The notes beneath the pieces were generated by a model. The model saw only the letters and a list, made by a program, of their open reading frames with translations, did not search any database and had not been told where the DNA came from. The translations under genes were made by a program, and so were the position numbers. A stretch of 9,699 nucleotides of DNA. Origin: JAVBLV01 sp031553195. Lineage in GTDB: Bacteria > Bacteroidota > Bacteroidia > Bacteroidales > P3. Location: positions 1 to 9,699 of the forward strand of contig JAVBLV010000115.1 in the NCBI GenBank assembly GCA_031553195.1, given 5' to 3'. Of this stretch, positions 1-6,700 are shown piece after piece. Position 1 is the stretch's first letter, and every line of letters begins with the position of its first letter.

Positions 1-44
1 TTTGTTTAGCCGCAACAAATGATTTTTTAGCATATCTGTCGTCA

Positions 45-84
45 GCCTTGACTTTTTGTTTCTTTTGCGTCAAGGCAAAAGAAA
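45..84. repeat. Overlapping inverted repeats, intergenic hairpin element
   Basis: Two alternative perfect hairpins share the same bases. GCCTTGAC (45-52) pairs with GTCAAGGC (69-76), and TTTCTTTTGC (59-68) pairs with GCAAAAGAAA (75-84) around a six-base loop. Similar CTTTTGC/GCAAAAG motifs are, to my recollection, scattered in intergenic DNA of Bacteroidales, so this may be a dispersed repeat. It lies more than 330 bases beyond the ATPase stop codon, too far to be that gene's obvious terminator. Confidence 0.55.
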
Positions 85-170
85 GATCACAATGCAGTCT
101 ATTACATTCTTACCATTATGATAGAAACATTAAAAATTATCTCCACCTGTTTTTTACACCGATCCTGCAA

Positions 171-290
171 TTGGGCAAATGGCGTTTGGGCGACAAGAAA
201 GAAAGTTTCCCAACCAGTCGTGGTTTCGATGAAACGTACCACATGACGTCTTATTATGCAGGCGTTTATATTCAAAATCCCCTGAGGTAG
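171..290 (+). pseudogene. Arylsulfatase fragment (relic)
   Basis: The frame reads LGKWRLGD, then FPTSRGFDE, then a YYAGVY segment, and stops at 290. This resembles the sulfatase-family (alkaline phosphatase superfamily) motif GKWHxGD followed by FPTxxGFDE. In the family the Lys and His of GKWH sit in the active site; here the His is Arg. Only about 39 codons are recognisable out of the roughly 450-550 of an intact sulfatase. The signature CxPSR segment is absent, and I find no continuation on either side, including after 290. I read it as a decayed remnant, not a working gene. A chance resemblance is possible but unlikely with this many matching positions in order. Confidence 0.5.
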
Positions 291-419
291 AAGCGGACTC
301 TTGGTTTCTAATACCAAAATGATTATTTAGTTTGGACTATCGATCAATAAAAATGGTCATAAATTTAGTAAGAAACTATCCTTGTCAATGCTCAAAGCGA
401 GGGATTCGAGATCGACCCG

Positions 420-3068
420 CTATTTCTTTATAAAGCGCCGGATAAGTTTTGTCAATTCCACCAATGGCAATGGCGTTGAAGATAAACCAATAACAATTAA
501 CCATTGTATTCCTGTCAGGGTGGAAACCTGGAAGAACGAATGTAAAACCGGTATTTCCAAAATGGCAAGAACGATACCCGCCGACAGCATAATGGCTCCC
601 CAAAGATACTTGTTGGTAAACATTCCCCTGAAAGCGGAACGTTTTTCGGAACGGACATTGAAAATATGAACCAATTGAGATAATGCCAACGTGCCGAAAG
701 CCATGGTTTGTCCCACGGCGACGCTTGTTTGGCACCCTATGCGGAAAGCAATCAACGACAACGCGCTCATCATGGCTCCTTGTATCAATATCCGGGTAAC
801 AAACGCTTTGTTAAGAATCTTCTGATTAGCGTTGCTGGGTTTTTGTTTCATAATATCCTTATCGGCCGGATCGACGCTTAAGGCTAAAGCGGGCAAACTA
901 TCCGTAACCAAATTGATCATTAATATATGGATCGGCATTAAAGGAGTCGCCCAATTTAAGAGCACGGCTACAAAGAGCAGCAATATTTCTCCGATGTTGG
1001 TAGCCAGTAAAAAATGGATAGCTTTGATAATATTATTGTAAATCCGCCGCCCCTCTCCAACAGCCGTTACAATGGTGGCAAAGTTATCATCCGTGAGAAT
1101 AATATCCGAAGCTTGTTTGGAAACATCCGTTCCGGTAATCCCCATTGCCGTTCCGATATCGGCTAGTTTCAATGCGGGAGCGTCGTTTACGCCATCGCCG
1201 GTCATGGCGACAATTTGTTGTTTTTGCTGAAACGCTTTTACAATACGGACTTTATTTTCGGGAGAAACGCGGGCATAGACATCGATATCGTCAATGTTTT
1301 TCATGAGTTCTTCTTCCTGCATCATATCCAATTCGCTACCGGTAATTGCTCTATGGTTCTCTTGCAAAATCCCCAATGATTTTGCAATGGCCTCCGCCGT
1401 AATTTTATGGTCGCCGGTAATCATTACAGGTTTTATTCCCGCATCGCGGCATATTTTAACCGCATCTTTCACTTCCGGACGCGGAGGATCGATCATCCCT
1501 AACATTCCTACAAAAGTAAGTTCTGTCTCCAGATTTTTTATATCCCGCTTTTCGGGAATATCCTGAAGGTTCTTATAGGCCATTGCAAGCACCCGTAATG
1601 CATTCTGCGCCATTTCACGATTCGCTTGTTTAATAACTTCCAGATGTTGCGTCGTAAGAGAAACAATTTCTCCATTCAGTAAAATAGTCTCGCAGCAAGC
1701 CAGTAATTCATCCAACGCGCCTTTTGTATAAACCTCGTAATTGTTATCTCGCGCGTGGACGGTTGTCATTAGCTTTCTTTCGGAGTCGAAAGGAATCTCT
1801 TCCTTGCGGGGATATTTTTGTTCAAGCGTATTTTTATCCAACGAGATTCTTAAGCCTGCATCTACCAAAGCTGTTTCGGTAGGGTCCCCAAGCATTGTCC
1901 CATCCTTAATTAATTTAGTATCGTTACAAAGTATGGCAATTTCGAACAATTTAGATTGTTCCTTCGTTATATTCAAATCGTTGGAAAAGTCAAGAGTCGA
2001 TTGGTTGGAAAAAACATGGGTAACCGTCATTTTATTTTGAGTAAGCGTTCCGGTTTTATCCGAACAAATAACGGTGGTACAGCCTAATACTTCTACCGAA
2101 GGCAACGTTCTCACAATAGCTTTCTTTTTCGCTAATCTTTGCACGCCAACAGCCAATACCACGGTGGCAATAGCGGGAAGCCCTTCGGGAATAGCTGCAA
2201 CAGCCAAACTTACGGCAGTCATAAACATCTCCATCAGGTCTTTTCCGTAAAGGATCCCAATGATAAATATGATTACGCAAGCAACCAACGAAATAATTCC
2301 CAAACCTTTTCCCAGGTCGTTCAATTTCCGTTGTAACGGCGTTGTAGTGTCGGGAACGGATTGTATCATTTCCGCTATTTTTCCCACTTCGGTTTGCATT
2401 CCGGCGGCGACCACAATTCCCTTTCCCCGTCCGTAGGTCACCGTCCCCGCGGAAAATGCCATATTTCTTCTGTCCCCTAGCGGGATCTCATTTTCAAAAA
2501 TCAAATGCGCATCTTTTTCCACAGGCACAGATTCTCCTGTCAATGCTGATTCTTGTATTTTCAGGTTAATACTTTCCGTCAACCTTAAATCGGCGGGAAC
2601 CGAGTCGCCGGTATCTAATACCACTAAATCGCCGGGGACTAATTCCCGTGAAGGGATTATTTGTTGAATGCCATCTCTGATTACCTTGCATTGGGGAGCG
2701 CTCATTTTTTCCAACGCCTCCAGCGACTCTTCGGCTTTTGCTTCCTGGACTACTCCAATAACCGCATTTAAAATAACTACGCCTAAAATAATAAGAGAAT
2801 CGATAAAACTTTCTCCTTCTACAATTCCGATTATGCCCGAAACAACGGCGGCAATAATCAGGATGATAATCATGAAACTTTTAAACTGCTCCAAAAACCG
2901 GACAATAAGCGTTTTTTTCTTTGTTTTTTCGAATTCATTGTATCCGAATTCGTTCCGGGCACTATCTATCTGATTATTATTTAATCCCTTAGACGAAGTT
3001 CGAAGTTGTTCTTGGATTTTTTCTATTTTTAAACAATACCAAGCAGTATTTCTCAAATTATTGACCAT
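420..3068 (-). CDS. P-type Ca2+-transporting ATPase (P2A/SERCA-like), complete
   Basis: This 882-residue membrane pump uses ATP to move Ca2+ out of the cytoplasm. Domains run in family order: an N-terminal cation-ATPase segment (1-60), M1-M2 (about 65-110), the actuator domain with TGES at 177-180, M3-M4 with the ion-binding PEGLP (E295), the phosphorylation motif DKTGT with acceptor D337, the nucleotide-domain KGA (449-451), ITGD (550-553), TGDGVND (623-629), and M5-M10 to the C terminus. M5 keeps N691 and E694 (NIGE) and M6 keeps N719, T722 and D723 (NLVTDSLP). Together with E295 these match Ca2+ ligands of SERCA pumps and argue against an H+, Mg2+ or K+ pump. Length equals that of known bacterial Ca2+-ATPases of about 880 residues. 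The first ATG lies roughly 18 bases after a predicted transcription start. It is transcribed away from cas9, appears intact, and is probably old chromosomal sequence flanking the Cas9 locus. A Mn2+ or broader divalent specificity cannot be excluded. Confidence 0.95.
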   Translation of the reverse strand: MVNNLRNTAWYCLKIEKIQEQLRTSSKGLNNNQIDSARNEFGYNEFEKTKKKTLIVRFLEQFKSFMIIILIIAAVVSGIIGIVEGESFIDSLIILGVVILNAVIGVVQEAKAEESLEALEKMSAPQCKVIRDGIQQIIPSRELVPGDLVVLDTGDSVPADLRLTESINLKIQESALTGESVPVEKDAHLIFENEIPLGDRRNMAFSAGTVTYGRGKGIVVAAGMQTEVGKIAEMIQSVPDTTTPLQRKLNDLGKGLGIISLVACVIIFIIGILYGKDLMEMFMTAVSLAVAAIPEGLPAIATVVLAVGVQRLAKKKAIVRTLPSVEVLGCTTVICSDKTGTLTQNKMTVTHVFSNQSTLDFSNDLNITKEQSKLFEIAILCNDTKLIKDGTMLGDPTETALVDAGLRISLDKNTLEQKYPRKEEIPFDSERKLMTTVHARDNNYEVYTKGALDELLACCETILLNGEIVSLTTQHLEVIKQANREMAQNALRVLAMAYKNLQDIPEKRDIKNLETELTFVGMLGMIDPPRPEVKDAVKICRDAGIKPVMITGDHKITAEAIAKSLGILQENHRAITGSELDMMQEEELMKNIDDIDVYARVSPENKVRIVKAFQQKQQIVAMTGDGVNDAPALKLADIGTAMGITGTDVSKQASDIILTDDNFATIVTAVGEGRRIYNNIIKAIHFLLATNIGEILLLFVAVLLNWATPLMPIHILMINLVTDSLPALALSVDPADKDIMKQKPSNANQKILNKAFVTRILIQGAMMSALSLIAFRIGCQTSVAVGQTMAFGTLALSQLVHIFNVRSEKRSAFRGMFTNKYLWGAIMLSAGIVLAILEIPVLHSFFQVSTLTGIQWLIVIGLSSTPLPLVELTKLIRRFIKK

Positions 3069-3089
3069 ATAGTAACGTATTTATATGCA

Positions 3090-3120
3090 CAAAGATACGA
3101 GTTTTCTCAACATATGCAGA
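3090..3120 (-). promoter_or_regulatory. Predicted promoter of the Ca2+-ATPase gene
   Basis: On the minus strand TATCTTTG (3090-3097) is a perfect Bacteroides -7 element (TAnnTTTG). The base set 19 nt upstream is TCTG (3117-3120), one mismatch from the -33 TTTG. Transcription would start near 3086 and give a short leader of about 18 bases. No riboswitch fits in so short a leader. Confidence 0.5.
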
Positions 3121-3385
3121 CCCAAAACCAATCGGCAGGAATAGTTTATAGATAATTCCCTCATTTTATTTTAACAACTGGAGGTTATTAATAAAAGATT
3201 ATTTAAATTTGCACTGGAAAGCAACGGACTGAACATTTTGTCTATTTTGTGCTAAATCTATTTACATACTACGCCGCTACTACGCTTCCCCTTGAGGGAT
3301 GGACTATTACTATCAGATACGGGACGGACAAAAGGGTCCTGATAATGCATTATTATTTTGGGGAAAAGGAAGATTGTCTTAACCT
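3121..3385. other. Non-coding stretch, no recognised element
   Basis: No credible gene is present between the ATPase promoter and the tracrRNA terminator. One imperfect hairpin is visible: TATCAG (3311-3316) pairs with CTGATA (3339-3344), with a weak inner GAC/GTC pairing. It has no U-run on either strand, so I do not call it a terminator. Confidence 0.5.
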
Positions 3386-3416
3386 AAAATAAAAAAGCGA
3401 GGTAATGCCCCGCTTT
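3386..3416 (-). terminator. Intrinsic terminator of the tracrRNA
   Basis: On the minus strand AAAGCGGGG (3408-3416) pairs with CCTCGCTTT (3394-3402) around loop CATTA. The pairing is nine bp with one G-U wobble and is followed by TTTATTTT. On the plus strand the wobble becomes an A-C mismatch, so the structure favours leftward RNA. It forms the last hairpin of the tracrRNA. Confidence 0.85.
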
Positions 3417-3456
3417 AAAAGTTTTCACTACGGAATAATCCTTATTGTGATTTGAT
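3390..3456 (-). ncRNA. tracrRNA for the adjacent Cas9
   Basis: Read on the minus strand, the RNA begins with the anti-repeat ATCAAATCACAAT (3456-3444). Next come a nexus TAAGGATTATTCCG, a small AGU-GAAA-ACU hairpin and the terminator stem. The nexus closely parallels the AAGGCTAGTCCG nexus of S. pyogenes tracrRNA and agrees with Bacteroidetes type II-C tracrRNAs as I recall them. The anti-repeat predicts CRISPR repeats starting GTTGTGATTTG, which is how many Bacteroidetes II-C repeats begin. Predicted length is about 67 nt, starting right at the anti-repeat because its own promoter lies just upstream. It is transcribed leftward, divergent from cas9, with the 3' end about 310 bases from the ATPase start. 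A longer form starting upstream of 3524 is also possible (see the guide entry). The 5' and 3' ends are inferred. Confidence 0.85.
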
Positions 3457-3460
3457 GGTG

Positions 3461-3491
3461 CAAAAGTATAAATAAATTTTTGAATGACAAA
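3461..3491 (-). promoter_or_regulatory. tracrRNA promoter (TTTG-N19-TACTTTTG)
   Basis: On the minus strand TTTG (3488-3491) and TACTTTTG (3461-3468) are separated by exactly 19 bases, a full match to the Bacteroides -33/-7 consensus TTTG / TAnnTTTG. Transcription is predicted to start around 3455-3457, at the first base of the anti-repeat. The -33 box directly follows the U-run of the upstream hairpin terminator (3493-3571). Confidence 0.8.
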
Positions 3492-3492
3492 T

Positions 3493-3542
3493 AAAAAATG
3501 CAGGCCGATTGATCAAATCACAACTCACAACACAGATGCTAA
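3493..3542 (-). ncRNA. crRNA-like autoregulatory RNA: guide plus degenerate repeat
   Basis: On the minus strand the repeat-like segment GTTGTGATTTGAT (3524-3512) pairs with all 13 bases of the tracrRNA anti-repeat (12 Watson-Crick pairs plus a G-U). Only this first part resembles a CRISPR repeat; what follows is the descending arm of a terminator stem and a T-run (3498-3493). The 18 bases in guide position, TTAGCATCTGTGTTGTGA (3542-3525), match the plus strand at 3712-3729 upstream of cas9 in 16 of 18 positions. The 10 bases next to the repeat match without error. A seed-only match beside a cas promoter is the hallmark of tracr-L, scaRNA and CreR regulators. The 5' end is uncertain: a TTTG box at 3556-3559 lies upstream, but its -7 partner is poor. 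It may be an independent small RNA or the 5' part of a tracrRNA read-through that folds as a natural single guide. Confidence 0.65.
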
Positions 3543-3571
3543 CTTTTGTATTGTGCAAATTTTCGACCTGC
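3493..3571 (-). terminator. Hairpin terminator enclosing the guide and pseudo-repeat
   Basis: On the minus strand TGCAGGTCGA (3571-3562) pairs with TCGGCCTGCA (3508-3499), ten bp with one G-U, immediately followed by TTTTTTATTT. Inside it CACAATACA (3555-3547) pairs with TGTGTTGTG (3534-3526), nine bp with one G-U. Both wobbles would be C-A mismatches on the plus strand. The outer stem can form only in RNA started upstream of about 3571. RNA started near 3540 would lack the left arm and could read through into the tracrRNA. Confidence 0.55.
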
Positions 3572-3622
3572 AAAATAAAAAAGAGAATGTACTAATGTTA
3601 TTAATGAGACAACATCGCATTC
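3572..3622 (-). terminator. Leftward intrinsic terminator
   Basis: On the minus strand GAATG (3622-3618) pairs with CATTC (3589-3585), and inside it ATGTT (3615-3611) pairs with AACAT (3599-3595). The stem is followed by TCTTTTTTATTTT. It would end transcripts from the leftward promoter at 3689-3719, leaving a small RNA of about 110 nt. The stem is AU-rich and interrupted, so termination may be partial. Confidence 0.45.
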
Positions 3623-3625
3623 CAT

Positions 3626-3655
3626 TTTATTGGGCTGAAATGATAGCCCAATAAA
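3626..3655. repeat. Perfect 11-bp inverted repeat
   Basis: TTTATTGGGCT (3626-3636) and AGCCCAATAAA (3645-3655) are exact reverse complements around an eight-base loop. No T-run follows on either strand, so it is more likely an internal hairpin of the leftward RNA than a terminator. Confidence 0.7.
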
Positions 3656-3659
3656 GCAA

Positions 3660-3687
3660 CCCCTATAAATTTTTTGGGGCATTTTTT
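3660..3687 (+). terminator. Weak rightward terminator-like hairpin
   Basis: CCCC (3660-3663) can pair with GGGG (3676-3679), followed by CATTTTTT on the plus strand. The stem is only four bp with a 12-base loop. It could shield the cas9 promoter from rightward read-through, or be just a hairpin in the leftward RNA. Confidence 0.3.
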
Positions 3688-3688
3688 G

Positions 3689-3719
3689 CAAAGATACAAT
3701 TTATATTTTAATTAGCAAG
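3689..3719 (-). promoter_or_regulatory. Leftward promoter (CTTG-N19-TATCTTTG)
   Basis: On the minus strand a perfect TAnnTTTG -7 element, TATCTTTG (3689-3696), sits exactly 19 bases from CTTG (3716-3719), one mismatch from the -33 TTTG. Transcription would start near 3684 and run leftward toward the guide and tracrRNA. Its -33 box lies inside the proposed Cas9 target at 3712-3729. Confidence 0.65.
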
Positions 3720-3729
3720 TGTGTTGTGA
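3712..3729 (+). promoter_or_regulatory. Proposed self-target of the crRNA-like guide
   Basis: Plus-strand TTAGCAAGTGTGTTGTGA matches the guide at 3525-3542 (minus) except for AG against TC at its bases 7-8. The ten bases next to the 3' flank match perfectly, which is where the Cas9 seed lies. The PAM-position flank is AGGAATTT (3730-3737). The site ends 26 bases before the cas9 -7 element and spans the -33 box of the leftward promoter, so bound Cas9 could block both. Confidence 0.6.
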
Positions 3730-3755
3730 AGGAATTTTATTTATTGAAATTTTTG

Positions 3756-3763
3756 TACATTTG
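3756..3763 (+). promoter_or_regulatory. Predicted cas9 promoter, -7 element
   Basis: TACATTTG is a perfect TAnnTTTG -7 element on the plus strand, putting the start of transcription near 3768 and leaving a leader of about 29 bases. No TTTG lies at the expected 19-21 base distance. The -33 region instead coincides with the PAM-side flank of the proposed guide target, so the promoter may be intrinsically weak. Confidence 0.5.
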
Positions 3764-3796
3764 CAACGAAATTAGAAATTCAAAGCAAGTAATGAT

Positions 3797-6700
3797 ATGA
3801 AAAATGATTTTAAAAAGATTTTGGGAATTGATTTAGGAATAGCTAGTATTGGATGGGCATTGATTGAGGCGGATGATAAAACACCGCAGAAAATTATAGA
3901 TATGGGTGTTCGTATTATTCCGCTTACTGCCGACGATGAAAAAGAATTTTCGCAAGGGAATGCCATTACCAAAAATCAAAAGAGAACTGAAAAAAGAACT
4001 CAGCGAAAAGGGTTAGACCGTTATCAATTAAGGCGAAAAGCTCTCTTGCGATTGCTTGAAGAAAAAAAAATGATGCCGAACAAATATCTTCTTTTAGAAC
4101 TTTCGCCACTTGAAATTTGGGGATTGCGTGATAAGGCGCTTCATTCAAAATTGTCGTTACAGGAATTAGGGCGTGTTTGGCTGCATCTTAATCAGCGCAG
4201 GGGTTATCAGCATAGCAAAATTGATGTTACGGATAGCAAACAAACCGAATATGTTCAAACAGTAAATGCCCGATACGATTACATCAAATCGAACAATCAA
4301 ACCATTGGGCAATATTTTTATGCAGAACTAAAAAAATATTTTGCAACTGAGCAAAAAATAACAGCCGCTTTTCGGGTAAAAGAAGAAGTATTTCCGCGTG
4401 CAGCATACATAGAAGAATTTGATAAAATTTGGGAAGTACAACAGAAATATCATCCTGACTTACTTACGGATGAATTATTTGAACAAGTGCGAAATGAAAT
4501 AATCTATTATCAACGTAAATTAAAATCTCAAAAAGGCTTGGTAAATGTTTGCGAATTCGAAGGCAAATACTACACCGATAAATCCAATCCCGAGAAACAG
4601 GTTTTTTCCGGACCCAAAGTAGCCCCGAAAAGTTCACCATTATTCCAAATTGAAAAAATATGGGAATCTATCAATAATATTGTTGTAAAAAATAGAAAAG
4701 GTGAAGAATTTCCAATTACCCAAGAACATCGCCAACAGATTTTTGAACATTTAGACAATAATGAAAAATTATCGCAAACAGACCTATTTGCTATTTTGGG
4801 ACTAAAGAAAAATGATGGTTATTTTACCAATGCCATGATCCGCCGGAAAGGCCTTCAGGGTAATTTAACCAAAACTGCATTAGCAGCTATTTTAGGAAAA
4901 GATCATCCAATGCTTGCAATGTCTCTTGAAACTATGAACTATGAATTCATCGATGTTAACACAGGTGAAGTTGTAAAACGCATAGCTATTTCGCCCGAAG
5001 TAGAGAAAGCACCTTTTTATAAATTATGGCATTGCATTTATTCATTAAACGAAAACGATTGTATAAAAACGCTTGTCAATAAATTGAGCATTGAAGAAAC
5101 GATAGCCCGAAAACTTACAAATATTGACTTTACAAAAGCCGGATTTGGAAACAAAAGCGCTAAAGCAATCAGGAAACTACTGCCCTATTTGCAGCAAGGT
5201 TTAACTTACGACAAAGCCGGCGAAAAAGTAGGGTATAATCATTCCAATAGCATTACAAAAGCCGAAAATGCAGATCGGAAATTAGAAAAAGCATTACAAC
5301 TTCTTCCCAAAAATAGTTTGCGCCAACCAATTGTAGAGAAAATATTGAACCAACTAATCAATATTACCAATGCTTTACTTGCTGAATATGGGGAAATAGA
5401 CGAAATAAGAATTGAATTAGCGCGTGAATTACAACAAAGTAAGGAAGAACGGAACAAAGCTTATAAAGCAATCAATAGGAGGGAACGAGAAAACAAAGAT
5501 ATTGTTAAATTACTTTTAGAACACTCTGAATTTAAGAAAAAAGCACCAAGCAAACGCGATGTTGAGCGTTACCGATTATGGGAAGAATTTAATAAAGTTT
5601 CGCCCTACGAACCTCATAAGATTATTTCTTTTTCCGAAATATATAATGGAACTTACGATATTGAGCATATTATTCCTCGCTCTTTACGTTTTGATGATTC
5701 GTTCGGCAATAAAACGTTGTGTCCACGTAAGTATAACAGTGGTGAGAGTGGAAAAAATACAATGACAGCTTACGACTTTATGTCGAGAAAACGAAGTAAT
5801 GAAGATTTTGAAAGTTTCATTGCTTGCATTGAACAAGCCTATTCCGATGGACGAATTTCCAAAACCAAATATGAGAATCTTCTGCGCCGGCAAGAAGAAA
5901 TTAGAGAAGATTTTATTAGCCGTAATATAAATGATACCCGCTATATTACACGAAAATCGAAAGAAATATTAACCCCTGTTTGCAGGAATATATTTGTTAC
6001 ATCAGGAATTATTACCCAACGATTGCGTTCGTTGTGGGGATGGGATGAAATATTGGAATATCTGAATCTTCCTAAATACAAAGAATTAGGAATGACTTTC
6101 AGAGAAATATATATACATAATGAGCAAGAACATGAACGTGAAAAAATTGAAGGGTGGACAAAACGTGATGACCACCGTCACCATGCAATTGACGCTTTAG
6201 CAGTAGCTTGCACACGACAAGGATTCATCCAACGCATTAACACCTTGAATGCGAAACATACAAGGGATGAAATGTTCGATGAAACGAAAAATACTCAATA
6301 TTCGGAAAAACTTAATTTGTTGGATAAGTATTTGCTGCAATACAAGCCTTTTGAAACAGCAGATATTCTAAAAGCAACGGCAGATATAAATATTTCTTTT
6401 AAACCAGGTAAGAAAACAGCAACATTCAGTCGCAGACTTATTAAGGCAGGTGGAAAAAAACAATTAGCTCAATCAAAAATAATTGAACCGCGGGGGCCCT
6501 TAAGCGAAGAAAGCGTATATGGTAAAATAACACGAAAAAGTTCAAGAAAAGTAAAACTCAATGCAGCTTTTGACTCGAATTTATGCAAGCAAATTATAGA
6601 TGATAATATTCGGCAAATTATAGGAAAACGTTTGTTGGAATTTGAAAACAATCCGGAAAAAGCATTTTCCAATTTAAAGAAAAATCCCATCTGGCTTGAC

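Noticed and set aside
48..170. Coding sequence extending the sulfatase-like frame upstream to an ATG at 48
   Set aside because: The upstream residues do not look like a sulfatase and run through the inverted repeat; the ATG is probably accidental.
102..317. A minus-strand 71-residue frame
   Set aside because: Lies opposite the sulfatase relic, has odd composition and no recognisable motif.
340..419. Intrinsic terminator after the Ca2+-ATPase gene
   Set aside because: No GC-rich stem followed by a T-run can be found on the minus strand here; only the small palindrome ATCGAT and a weak TTGGT/ACCAA pairing near 311-317 region.
3311..3344. Hairpin TATCAG/CTGATA as a terminator
   Set aside because: Long, poorly paired interior and no T-run on either strand.
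3535..3559. A clear promoter directly in front of the guide
   Set aside because: TTTG is present at 3556-3559 (minus) but the -7 candidate CATCTGTG has two mismatches and a 17-base spacing. I left the guide's start undefined instead of calling this a promoter.
3499..3690. A plus-strand tracrRNA, with ATCAAATCACAAC (3512-3524) as anti-repeat and the CCCC/GGGG hairpin as terminator
   Set aside because: The plus strand lacks a nexus like AAGGATTATTCCG, its stems contain C-A mismatches where the minus strand has G-U, the terminator stem is only four bp, and no good promoter precedes it. The minus-strand tracrRNA at 3390-3456 satisfies all of these.
3689..3720. Resemblance of GCAAAGATAC and nearby bases to a reverse-complement CRISPR repeat
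   Set aside because: The shared part is the TATCTTTG promoter box, which Bacteroidetes promoters and some repeats both contain; the rest does not align.
3966..6690. Several minus-strand frames of 60-73 residues within cas9
   Set aside because: They are antisense shadows of a well-defined Cas9 frame, with low-complexity Phe/Ser/Leu-rich translations.
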